From the NCBI GenBank assembly GCA_964450715.1, contig CAYVFC010000182.1, forward strand, positions 1-14,157: DNA of 14,157 nt, read 5' to 3'. The translations under genes were made by a program, and so were the position numbers. Of this stretch, positions 8,341-14,103 are shown piece after piece. Below the pieces are notes generated by a model, which was given only the letters and a program-made list of their open reading frames with translations, was not told the DNA's origin and did not search any database. Every line of letters starts with the position of its first letter. The stretch's first letter is position 1. This DNA is from CAYVFC01 sp964450715 (GTDB lineage: Bacteria > Myxococcota_A > Polyangia > Polyangiales > JAFGIB01).

Positions 8341-8369
8341 AAAGTAACGCCTGCCACGCGAATTGTCAC
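8341..8369 (-). promoter_or_regulatory. Candidate sigma70 promoter of the polysaccharide operon
   Basis: On the minus strand GTGACA (8369-8364), spacer of 17, TACTTT (8346-8341). The -35 matches five of six bases; the -10 only three. It would give a leader of roughly 80 bases before the ATG at 8255. Confidence 0.4.
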
Positions 8370-8471
8370 CGAAAATGTCGACGGGAAAGAGAGGTCACCC
8401 CCTCTGGCGTTCCAAAAGGGCGGAAGCAAAGAAAGGGCCAGGGAGGGTACGAGGGCTCTCTCCCGTCGCCA

Positions 8472-8629
8472 ACCCCACGGTTCACTTGAGTTGATACGGA
8501 TCGCGCCGTGAATTTTCGTCGCGCGCAAGGCGCGACGACGAGGAATATCGGGAATATTTCGAGGAGGAGCAACGCAGCGCGCGGCGAAAAGACCAAGCGA
8601 GGCGGGTCAGCTCAAGTGAACCGTGGGGT
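8472..8629. repeat. 158-base MITE-like element with nested inverted repeats
   Basis: The outer arms are perfect 19-base inverse complements: 8472-8490 (ACCCCACGGTTCACTTGAG) and 8611-8629. An inner pair TTTTCGTCGCGCGC (8513-8526) and GCGCGCGGCGAAAA (8577-8590) is complementary except for one G-U-type position. In the centre, CGTCGCGC/GCGCGACG (about 8518-8538) and AATAT/ATATT (about 8544-8558) form further small hairpins. No coding capacity is evident. The layout fits a miniature inverted-repeat element or a REP/BIME-like unit that folds into a long stem. It lies next to a toxin-antitoxin pair. No flanking target duplication was identified. Confidence 0.6.
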
Positions 8630-8641
8630 CAGAACGCCATC

Positions 8642-8692
8642 GGTTGACCCAGGCGCGCCCGGCCGATAAAATAGTCATAATTCAGGTCAACC
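8642..8692 (+). promoter_or_regulatory. Operator-like inverted repeat around the toxin-antitoxin promoter
   Basis: GGTTGACC (8642-8649) and GGTCAACC (8685-8692) are perfect inverse complements. They enclose the -35, the -10 and the predicted start point. Phd/YefM antitoxins are known to repress their own promoters by binding such palindromes, so autoregulation is inferred. Confidence 0.5.
8644..8672 (+). promoter_or_regulatory. Sigma70 promoter of the toxin-antitoxin operon
   Basis: TTGACC (8644-8649), a 17-base spacer, TAAAAT (8667-8672). Five of six bases match at both hexamers with ideal spacing. This is the best promoter match in the window, starting a transcript about 30 bases before the antitoxin ATG. 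Confidence 0.65.
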
Positions 8693-8707
8693 AGAAAGAA
8701 GGTCTCC

Positions 8708-8968
8708 ATGAAAACCCTGCCGCTTTCCGAGGTCAAGATGAAGCTGAGCGGTCTGCTGGACGAGCTGAGCGCCACCGACCAGGAGATCGTCATAACCCGC
8801 AACGGGACTCCGGCTGCGGTGCTGGTAAGCGCAGACGAGTTCGCCAGCTGGAAAGAAACCCGGGAGATCCTCTCCGAACCGGCATTGATGAAAGAGATCC
8901 GCGACGGGTTAAAGGCGCTGAAGGGCAAAAAGGCGAAGCTGTACACGCTGGAAGAGCTGTTCCGCTAA
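8708..8968 (+). CDS. Type II antitoxin, Phd/YefM family
   Basis: Small 86-residue antitoxin that would bind and neutralise the RelE-like toxin and repress the shared promoter as a dimer. Seen: the Phd/YefM N-terminal DNA-binding and dimerisation fold (KTLPLSEVKMKLSGLLDEL), the signature EIVITRNGTPAAVLVSADEFASW (about 27-49), and a charged C-terminal tail (GLKALKGKKAKLYTLEELFR) that in this family wraps the toxin. ATG has GAAGG six bases upstream. The toxin follows 14 bases after the stop. Length is typical. Confidence 0.9.
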   Translation: MKTLPLSEVKMKLSGLLDELSATDQEIVITRNGTPAAVLVSADEFASWKETREILSEPALMKEIRDGLKALKGKKAKLYTLEELFR

Positions 8969-8982
8969 CGGATCCGTCCGCC

Positions 8983-9297
8983 TTGCGACGTTCGTTCAGA
9001 CTGAAAGCGCCGGACCACGTCGCCAGACTGGTACGCGGCCTTCACCCCGAGCTCAAGGCCAGGGTGAAGAAATCTCTCGGAATCATTCTCGACGACCCGG
9101 CCGTCGGCAAGGCGTTGAAGGACGAGCTGCATGGCTTGAGGAGCTTTCGGGTGGGCAGGTTCAGGATCGTATATCGAGTAGCGGAAGCCGAGAAGCGAAT
9201 CGACATCGTCGCCATAGGTCCGCGAAAGAACATCTACGTGGAAACGTATCGGTTGCTGAAGAAAGAGCGGCGTCGCGGCACTAGCGGGAAGAGGTAA
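8983..9297 (+). CDS. Type II toxin, RelE/ParE superfamily
   Basis: RelE-fold toxin of 104 residues; RelE members cut mRNA on the ribosome, ParE members poison gyrase. Seen: basic helix region HVARLVRGLHPELKARVKKSLGIILDDP (12-39), then LRSFRVGRFRIVYRV (52-66) and IDIVAIGPRKNIYVETY (73-89), the conserved beta-strands with basic residues R57, R59 and R81 and the C-terminal tyrosines. No ATG exists in this frame after the antitoxin stop; TTG at 8983 is the only start that retains the whole fold, with poor ribosome binding, which suits low toxin output coupled to the antitoxin. Its last 17 bases overlap the convergent membrane-protein gene. The RelE-type motif spacing favours an mRNA interferase over ParE, moderately. 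Confidence 0.85.
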   Translation: MRRSFRLKAPDHVARLVRGLHPELKARVKKSLGIILDDPAVGKALKDELHGLRSFRVGRFRIVYRVAEAEKRIDIVAIGPRKNIYVETYRLLKKERRRGTSGKR

Positions 9298-11329
9298 CGC
9301 TCCGGCCGCAGCGCGGCCGGGAGCCGAGCATCTGCTCCAGGGCGTCGAGCCAGGGATCGTCCTCCGCCCCCGGCAGCTCGCGCGCTCGGCGCAAGAAATC
9401 GCGCACCGCCTCTTCCCGGCCGCGGCGCAGGGCGATCTCCTGGCCGAGCAGCAGTGCCTCGCGCGAGCCCCCCTGGGCGCTCGCCGCCCTCAGCGCCCGC
9501 CCGGCCTCTTCCAGGCGGCAGAGAGAGACCGCGGCCATGGCGTGATGGACGTCAATGGTCGGGACATCGGTGACCTTTTCGGCGAGGGAGCGGAGAAGGC
9601 GCAGCACCGAGGCCGCCTCCCGGCGCTCGCTCTCGGTATCCGGCTCCCGCATCCCGGCCCTGCCGCCCGCGCGGGCCAGGGGCCGCAGCCCGAGCAGCGC
9701 CTTCACCCAGGCGACGTAGCCGCCGGTGTTGGGCCGGCCGGACAGCCGCCCGAGCTCTCGTCGCAGGGCCGCGGTATCGGCCCCGGGATCTAGGACGAAG
9801 CCCGCCTCGTAGGCGGGAACCAGGGCGGTCAGCCGCTGTCCGGCGAGCGAGGCCGTGCCGTGCCGGGTCTCTCGCGCGAACACGGCGTGTCGGTCCTCGA
9901 TCATGACAAGCTCCCACCGGTCCATACCGCGCATGGTTTGCAGCATGGGCCGGTGGCCCAGGAACGAGTGCTGGACGACCACGGTGTCCACCCCGAAACG
10001 GTCCAGCGTCCGGCGCAGCAGGGGCGGCGAGCCAAGGGCGCGCATGACCAGCGCGATGTGCTCCGGACCGTAAAAGGGAGTGCGGCCGTCCACCAGGAAA
10101 CGCGCCCGGGGAAGCTCGAACATCAGGTACCAGGAGTCCTCCACCGCGGCCAGGATGCGCGCGCGCGGGCGGTTATCGCGCAGCCAGGAGGCGGATCCGG
10201 CCGGCAGCATCCGTTGCGTCTGCCCCCAGCCCAACGCCAGGCGCGGGGGAAGCTGGGCCGCGGCCAGCGGGGCCATTGCGCAGGCCACCGCGACCAGCGG
10301 CCACAGGATCGCCGACCGCGCCTTCGCGGAGCGGCGGGCGAGCAGTTCGGCGGCGGCCGCGGCGAGCAGGGGCGAGCTCAGCAGCATGTACTCGGCCACG
10401 AAACGGATGGAGCGGAAGGCGAGCAAAGCCAGCATCGCGGCGATGGCCAGCGATGCCCAGCCCGCGGGTCCGCGCCGGCGCAGTACGGGAACGGCCAGCG
10501 CCAGCAGCGCGGTCTGCACCAGCGGAGCGGCGAAGAACCAGAGCGGGTGATGGGTCGCGCTCCAGGAGAACCACTCGTCGATCACCCGGCGGTAGGCCGG
10601 GTCGGCCAAGTGGGCGATGGTGTCGCCGAGGATGGCCGGCCCGAAGGGCGACGCGCAGCTCATGCCGAGCTGCAACCCCAGCAGCAACAGCAGCCGCTTG
10701 CGGGCGGTGCGGCTCCCCACGTAGACCGAGAGGTAGACGGCGGTCAGAGCCAGCCCTAGCAGGTTGGAGCCGTGCAGGTTGACCCAGGCCAGCTGGGCCA
10801 GGGCGAGCAGGATCACCCACCGGCGCGCGCGTCGGGCCGCGCGCTGGTCGTCGTCGCCGCCTGCCACCGCCGGCAGGCCCACCAGGAAAAGGGCCCCGAA
10901 CACCATCCCGAAGAGATGCGGCCTGACCGTGAGCCGGAAACGCACCGCGGGAATGGCGAATAGCAACAGTATACCGCAGCAGATCGCGCCCAGCTCTCCG
11001 CGTTCCTCCCACGCCCGCCGCAACAGAAGCGCGGCCAGCAGGGCGAGCAGGGCGAGCTTGAGGGCGAGCAAGCCGTGGTGGCCCAGCGCGCCGTAGGCAC
11101 CCCAGAAGACCAGGCCGCTCAGCCACTCGTAGTTGCGCCACGGTTGCGGGGTCTCACGGAAGAAGGAGAAGCTGTCGGTGTCGGGAACGTGGCCCAGCTC
11201 CCATATCTGCCGACCGGCGGCCAGGTGGCCGTAGGTGTCGTGGTTGCCGACCGGAAAGATCCCGGCCAGGAGCAGGCCGCAAGCGGCCAGCGAGACCGAC
11301 AGCCAGAGCAGCAGACGTTGGCGCGCCAC
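9281..11329 (-). CDS. Large polytopic membrane protein, GT-C-like, with soluble C-terminus
   Basis: A 682-residue inner-membrane protein I cannot name. Seen: a hydrophobic N-terminal segment, then a periplasmic loop with D31-x3-H35 in NHDTYGHLAAGRQIWELG and VPDTDSFSF (48-56) and YEWLSGLVFWG. This arrangement recurs in a broad family of uncharacterised membrane proteins related to GT-C glycosyltransferases. About nine more hydrophobic segments follow to residue ~355, then a soluble region with FLVDGRTPFYGPEH and, at the end, alpha-helical repeat-like sequence (about 580-670) suggestive of TPR units. It starts with GTG; no ATG lies upstream in frame and the Shine-Dalgarno is weak. It is not in an operon here: the toxin gene converges on it and the GYD gene diverges from it. 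A role in cell-surface glycan or glycoprotein assembly is a guess from the fold. Confidence 0.7.
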   Translation of the reverse strand: MARQRLLLWLSVSLAACGLLLAGIFPVGNHDTYGHLAAGRQIWELGHVPDTDSFSFFRETPQPWRNYEWLSGLVFWGAYGALGHHGLLALKLALLALLAALLLRRAWEERGELGAICCGILLLFAIPAVRFRLTVRPHLFGMVFGALFLVGLPAVAGGDDDQRAARRARRWVILLALAQLAWVNLHGSNLLGLALTAVYLSVYVGSRTARKRLLLLLGLQLGMSCASPFGPAILGDTIAHLADPAYRRVIDEWFSWSATHHPLWFFAAPLVQTALLALAVPVLRRRGPAGWASLAIAAMLALLAFRSIRFVAEYMLLSSPLLAAAAAELLARRSAKARSAILWPLVAVACAMAPLAAAQLPPRLALGWGQTQRMLPAGSASWLRDNRPRARILAAVEDSWYLMFELPRARFLVDGRTPFYGPEHIALVMRALGSPPLLRRTLDRFGVDTVVVQHSFLGHRPMLQTMRGMDRWELVMIEDRHAVFARETRHGTASLAGQRLTALVPAYEAGFVLDPGADTAALRRELGRLSGRPNTGGYVAWVKALLGLRPLARAGGRAGMREPDTESERREAASVLRLLRSLAEKVTDVPTIDVHHAMAAVSLCRLEEAGRALRAASAQGGSREALLLGQEIALRRGREEAVRDFLRRARELPGAEDDPWLDALEQMLGSRPRCGRSVTSSR

Positions 11330-11444
11330 GGGAAAAGCCTATCCGAAAAGCGCTTCCCGGGCGATCGGAACCGCCCTCCCCCGCACCCCTTGTGTTCGAC
11401 GGCGACCTGTACGAGACTTCGTAGCGCGAAAAAGGGAGGATTCC

Positions 11445-11654
11445 ATGGCCACCTACTTCATGTTCGGTAGATACTCGTCCGAGTCGGTCAAGAAAATCAG
11501 CGCCAAAAGGACCGGTCAGGCCGAGGCGCTGGTGAAGAAACACCGAGGCAAGATCGAGGCGATGTACGCCTTGCTGGGCGATCCAGACCTGGCGCTGATC
11601 GCTTCCTTTCCCAACAACGAGCAGGCGATGAAGGCGTCGGTGGCCCTGAGTTAA
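11445..11654 (+). CDS. GYD-domain protein, truncated by the 110-base repeat
   Basis: Small cytoplasmic protein of the GYD family (ferredoxin-like fold, function unknown). Seen: MATYFMFGRYSSESVKKIS, then KKHRGKIEAMYALLGDPDLALIASFPNNEQAMKASVAL, which follows the family pattern of a first strand, a Lys/Gly-rich turn and the LLG-x-x-D-L signature. It ends after 69 residues where members usually run to about 95. The last codon AGT and the stop TAA are made by the first bases of the 110-base repeat at 11650, so the C-terminal strand and helix are lost. The start is firm: GGGAGGA lies just upstream of ATG. The missing tail does not appear after the repeat. Confidence 0.75.
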   Translation: MATYFMFGRYSSESVKKISAKRTGQAEALVKKHRGKIEAMYALLGDPDLALIASFPNNEQAMKASVALS

Positions 11655-11759
11655 TATGCATCATTAACCACGCCCTCAGACAACTACGCTACCGATATTT
11701 CACCCTGACTGTAAAGACGACGCGGGGGTCTTGATCCAGGGGCTTGCTGATTACCCCGG
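11650..11759. repeat. 110-base perfect direct repeat, copy 1
   Basis: Identical base for base to 13994-14103. The left end GTTAATATGCATCATTAAC is a near-perfect palindrome; the right end reads GCTGATTACCCCGG. Read inversely, the right end (GGTAATCAGCA) matches the left end (GTTAATATGCA) at 8 of 11 positions, like imperfect terminal inverted repeats. The plus strand carries an open frame to a TGA at 11732-11734, encoding an Arg/Tyr-rich tail (ALRQLRYRYFTL) reminiscent of a transposase C-terminus; I cannot confirm that. The copy ends the GYD gene and supplies the first codons of the S1 gene frame. No target duplication is visible. Confidence 0.9.
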
Positions 11760-13042
11760 GCTCGATCTTCAAGGGTCGCATCGGTGCCATCGCCGAGAGC
11801 GGTCACGTCGGCATCGTCAATCGCTGGATCGACCCGGCGGAGGTCCGGGGGCGAATCGAGCAGTTGCGCGAGCAGCGCAAGCGCGTCCGCGGCGTGGTGT
11901 TCGGATTCAACCGCGGCGGCTTCGACGTGCTGGTCAATGGCATCCGCGCTTTCTGCCCGGCCAGCGGCATGTCGCTGGAGGAGATCGACGACCCCCGGCA
12001 CTACGTCGGCAAGAAGCTGGAGTTCACCCTTCCCGCGGCCAAGGGCGGAGCCGATGCCAAGGACCTGGTGGTCAGCCGCAGGTCCATCCTGGAAAAGGAG
12101 AACCGCAAGCGGGTCAAGGAACTGTTGCGCTCGCTCGAACCGGGCCAGAAGATCAGGGGCAAGGTCAGCCAGGTGCGCGAGTACGGGCTGTTCGTCGACA
12201 TCGGCGGCGTGGACGGCCTCGTTCACCAGTCCGAGCTCTCCTACGCCTTCGGCGTCAAACCGCACGAGGTCGCCAAGGTGGGCGACGAGGTCGACGTACA
12301 GGTCATCAAGGTCGGCTCGGACGGGGAGGGGCCGAAGGAGCGCATCACCAGGGTGAACCTCTCCATCAAGGCGCTTCTACCCGATCCATGGGACACGAAC
12401 GCCGACGCGATAGCCGAGGGAAGCGTGCAGAAGGGCCGGATCACCAGGACCACCGATTTCGGCGCGTTCGTCGAGCTGGCTCCTTCCATCGAGGGGCTGC
12501 TTCACATCACCGAGCTCGGGCGCGAGCTCAAGCACGCCAGCCAGGCGGTGAAGGAAGGCGACGAGCTTCACGTGGTGGTGGAGCGCGCTGACCGCAGGAC
12601 GCGCCGCATCTCGCTCTCCAAGCTCTCCGCGCAGGCCGCCAAGGAGTTCGAGGAGGGCAAGCTGGAGGACGTGGGCAAGCGTCCACCCAGCTTGCAGCCG
12701 GGCGCGCGCATCAAGGTCAAGATCGACGCGGCCGACCATCGCGGGCTGAACGTTCGCGTGGTGGGAGCGGCCGGCAAGCGCGGACGGGGCTTCATTCCGG
12801 GTAGCGAGACGGGCAAGGAACGGGGAACCGACCTCCGGAAAGCGTTTCCCGCCGGCACCGAGCTGGAGGTCAAGGTCATTGGCGTCGACCGGGACGGTGG
12901 CCTCAAGTGCTCGATCAAGGCGCTGGCCATCGACGAGGAGCGTCGCGCGGTGCGCGAGTACCGACGGGAGGCCGCCAAGCAGGGATTCGGGACCTTTGGC
13001 GATCTGCTGCGTGCCAAGCTGGGCGACGCCAAGCAGGATTGA
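11744..13042 (+). CDS. S1-domain RNA-binding protein, probably 5'-truncated
   Basis: Cytoplasmic RNA-binding protein built of OB-fold S1 domains, related to ribosomal protein S1 and to S1-repeat proteins of unknown role common in deltaproteobacteria. Seen (432 residues from TTG 11744): a short odd first unit (5-26), then S1-like units at about 46-113 (GFNRGGFDVLVNGIRAFCPAS...VVSRRSIL), 133-210 (KIRGKVSQVREYGLFVDIGGVDGLVHQSEL), 225-296 (GRITRTTDFGAFVELAPSIEGLLHITEL) and 317-395. The C-terminal helix ends in FGTFGDLLRAKLG. No good start exists: the first in-frame TTG lies inside the 110-base repeat with poor ribosome binding, and the first domain lacks the usual VFVDxGxKxEG core. The native N-terminus is therefore probably missing. 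It may aid translation or RNA stability. Confidence 0.8.
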   Translation: MLITPGSIFKGRIGAIAESGHVGIVNRWIDPAEVRGRIEQLREQRKRVRGVVFGFNRGGFDVLVNGIRAFCPASGMSLEEIDDPRHYVGKKLEFTLPAAKGGADAKDLVVSRRSILEKENRKRVKELLRSLEPGQKIRGKVSQVREYGLFVDIGGVDGLVHQSELSYAFGVKPHEVAKVGDEVDVQVIKVGSDGEGPKERITRVNLSIKALLPDPWDTNADAIAEGSVQKGRITRTTDFGAFVELAPSIEGLLHITELGRELKHASQAVKEGDELHVVVERADRRTRRISLSKLSAQAAKEFEEGKLEDVGKRPPSLQPGARIKVKIDAADHRGLNVRVVGAAGKRGRGFIPGSETGKERGTDLRKAFPAGTELEVKVIGVDRDGGLKCSIKALAIDEERRAVREYRREAAKQGFGTFGDLLRAKLGDAKQD

Positions 13043-13061
13043 CGGGCCGCGTCAAAGGTGA

Positions 13062-13090
13062 TTGCAGCCTGGGCGTTGTGTTGCTACACA
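13062..13090 (+). promoter_or_regulatory. Candidate promoter of tRNA-Val
   Basis: TTGCAG (13062-13067), 17-base spacer, TACACA (13085-13090) with an extended -10 TG at 13082-13083. Transcription would start near 13097, about five bases before the mature tRNA, which fits a stand-alone tRNA gene. Confidence 0.45.
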
Positions 13091-13101
13091 GTGCCCAGCA
13101 C

Positions 13102-13176
13102 GGGCGATTAACTCAGAGGTAGAGTGCCTTCTTCACACGGAGGATGTCGCTGGTTCAAGTCCAGCATCGCCCACCA
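13102..13176 (+). tRNA. tRNA-Val (anticodon CAC), CCA encoded
   Basis: Full cloverleaf. Acceptor GGGCGAT pairs with ATCGCCC; D-arm ACTC/GAGT with loop AGAGGTA; anticodon stem CCTTC/GGAGG (one T-G pair) with loop TTCACAC giving anticodon CAC, which reads the valine codon GUG; variable ATGTC; T-arm GCTGG-TTCAAGT-CCAGC; discriminator A at 13173 and CCA at 13174-13176. All invariant positions are present, so it should be functional. It stands between the S1 gene and the convergent purA. Confidence 0.95.
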
Positions 13177-13211
13177 GATTCACGGCTGATCGAGTAATTT
13201 TGTCGCGGACG

Positions 13212-13994
13212 CTAGGCGAACGGGTTGTGCGCGACGATGCTGCGGTCGCGGCCGGCGCCCACGCCGATGATCCACGCCTTGCATCCCGCATACGCTTCGA
13301 TGGCCTTGACGTAGCGCTGCGCCGTGGCTGGCAGGTCGGAGAAGGACTTGCAGTCGCCCAGCGGCTCGCTCCAGCCGGGAAACGATTCGTAGACCGGCTT
13401 CAGATCGTCCAGATCGTCGTAGGGAGGGCTGTCCAGCTGCTGGTCGCCCTTCTGGTACGCGGTGCAGATCTTGACCGTTTCCTGGCCGGTCAGCACGTCC
13501 AGCTTGGTCAACGCCAGCGCGGTGATCCCGTTTATCCGTACGCTGAAGCGCAGCGCGGCCATGTCCAGCCAGCCGCAGCGCCTCGGCCGTCCGGTGGTGG
13601 CCCCGTACTCGCCGCCCGCCTCGCGCAGCGCATCGCCTTCCGGTCCCAGCATCTCGCTGGGGAAGGGGCCATGGCCCACCCGGGTGGTGTAGGCCTTGCT
13701 CACCCCGATCACGCTGGAGATGGCGGTGGGACCGATGCCGCCGCCGGTACAGGCGCTGCCCGCCACCGTGGAGCTGCTGGTCACGAACGGGTAGGTCCCG
13801 CTGTCGATGTCCAGCATGGCCCCCTGGGCGCCCTCCATGAGCACCTTGCCGCCGGCCGCTACCCGGTCGTGAACCCGGCGCGAGGCGTCCCCGATGATGG
13901 GCCTGACCTTTTCGGCCAGCTTCATGCAGTGCTCGACGATGGGCCCGGCATCCGGGACCTTCTCGCCGAGCTTGACGATGGTCGGCTCCCAGGG
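13212..13994 (-). CDS. purA: Adenylosuccinate synthetase, C-terminal 60% (5' part lost at the repeat)
   Basis: PurA joins IMP and aspartate using GTP, the first step from IMP to AMP. About 260 residues remain of the usual 430. Seen: VLMEGAQGAMLDID and GTYPFVTSSST (IMP/GTP-site region), GVSKAYTTRVGHGPFPSE, the aspartate-binding loop ATTGRPRRCGW, TKLDVL (guanine recognition), PGWSEP, and the C-terminus GRDRSIVAHNPFA. Upstream of the internal ATG at 13925 the frame stays open and reads WEPTIVKLGEKVPDAGP back to 13993. There it enters the 110-base repeat and hits TAA at 13995-13997. The N-terminal P-loop (GDEGKGK) and catalytic Asp/His are absent, so this copy cannot be active as it stands. purA is normally essential, so either an intact copy exists elsewhere or the junction is false. 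Confidence 0.9.
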   Translation of the reverse strand, partial: PWEPTIVKLGEKVPDAGPIVEHCMKLAEKVRPIIGDASRRVHDRVAAGGKVLMEGAQGAMLDIDSGTYPFVTSSSTVAGSACTGGGIGPTAISSVIGVSKAYTTRVGHGPFPSEMLGPEGDALREAGGEYGATTGRPRRCGWLDMAALRFSVRINGITALALTKLDVLTGQETVKICTAYQKGDQQLDSPPYDDLDDLKPVYESFPGWSEPLGDCKSFSDLPATAQRYVKAIEAYAGCKAWIIGVGAGRDRSIVAHNPFA

Positions 13995-14103
13995 TTAATA
14001 TGCATCATTAACCACGCCCTCAGACAACTACGCTACCGATATTTCACCCTGACTGTAAAGACGACGCGGGGGTCTTGATCCAGGGGCTTGCTGATTACCC
14101 CGG
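13994..14103. repeat. 110-base perfect direct repeat, copy 2
   Basis: Identical to 11650-11759. It interrupts purA, giving an in-frame TAA on the minus strand at 13995-13997. The bases flanking it (AGG on the left, CCCCCGG on the right) differ from those of copy 1, which fixes the unit at 110 bases. No target duplication is seen. Confidence 0.9.

Larger units (their letters stand above)
8256..8707. other. Intergenic region between divergent EPS operon and toxin-antitoxin pair
   Basis: About 450 bases without a believable gene. From left to right it holds a dyad (8303-8329) and a minus-strand promoter (8341-8369) for the polysaccharide operon, an unassigned purine-rich stretch (about 8371-8471), a 158-base nested palindrome (8472-8629), and the plus-strand promoter with its flanking operator-like repeat (8642-8692). 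Short open frames through the palindrome are byproducts of its symmetry and lack homology I can recognise. Confidence 0.65.

Noticed and set aside
13039..13055. TTGACG-GGCCG-CGTCAA hairpin as a terminator of the S1 gene
   Set aside because: A 6-base-pair stem with no T-run after it; too weak to call an intrinsic terminator.
13062..14078. A 338-codon plus-strand frame covering the tRNA and purA
   Set aside because: It reads through a complete tRNA gene and antisense to purA; no recognisable protein.
11650..14103. Integron cassette array with the 110-base repeats as attC sites
   Set aside because: The RYYYAAC and GTTRRRY core sites are not met at the repeat ends, there is no integrase, and the repeats break genes instead of bounding whole cassettes.
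11650..14103. Composite transposon or tRNA-integrated island between the two repeats
   Set aside because: The enclosed genes are housekeeping (S1 protein, tRNA-Val, purA), there is no transposase or integrase, and the tRNA 3' end is not duplicated in the window.
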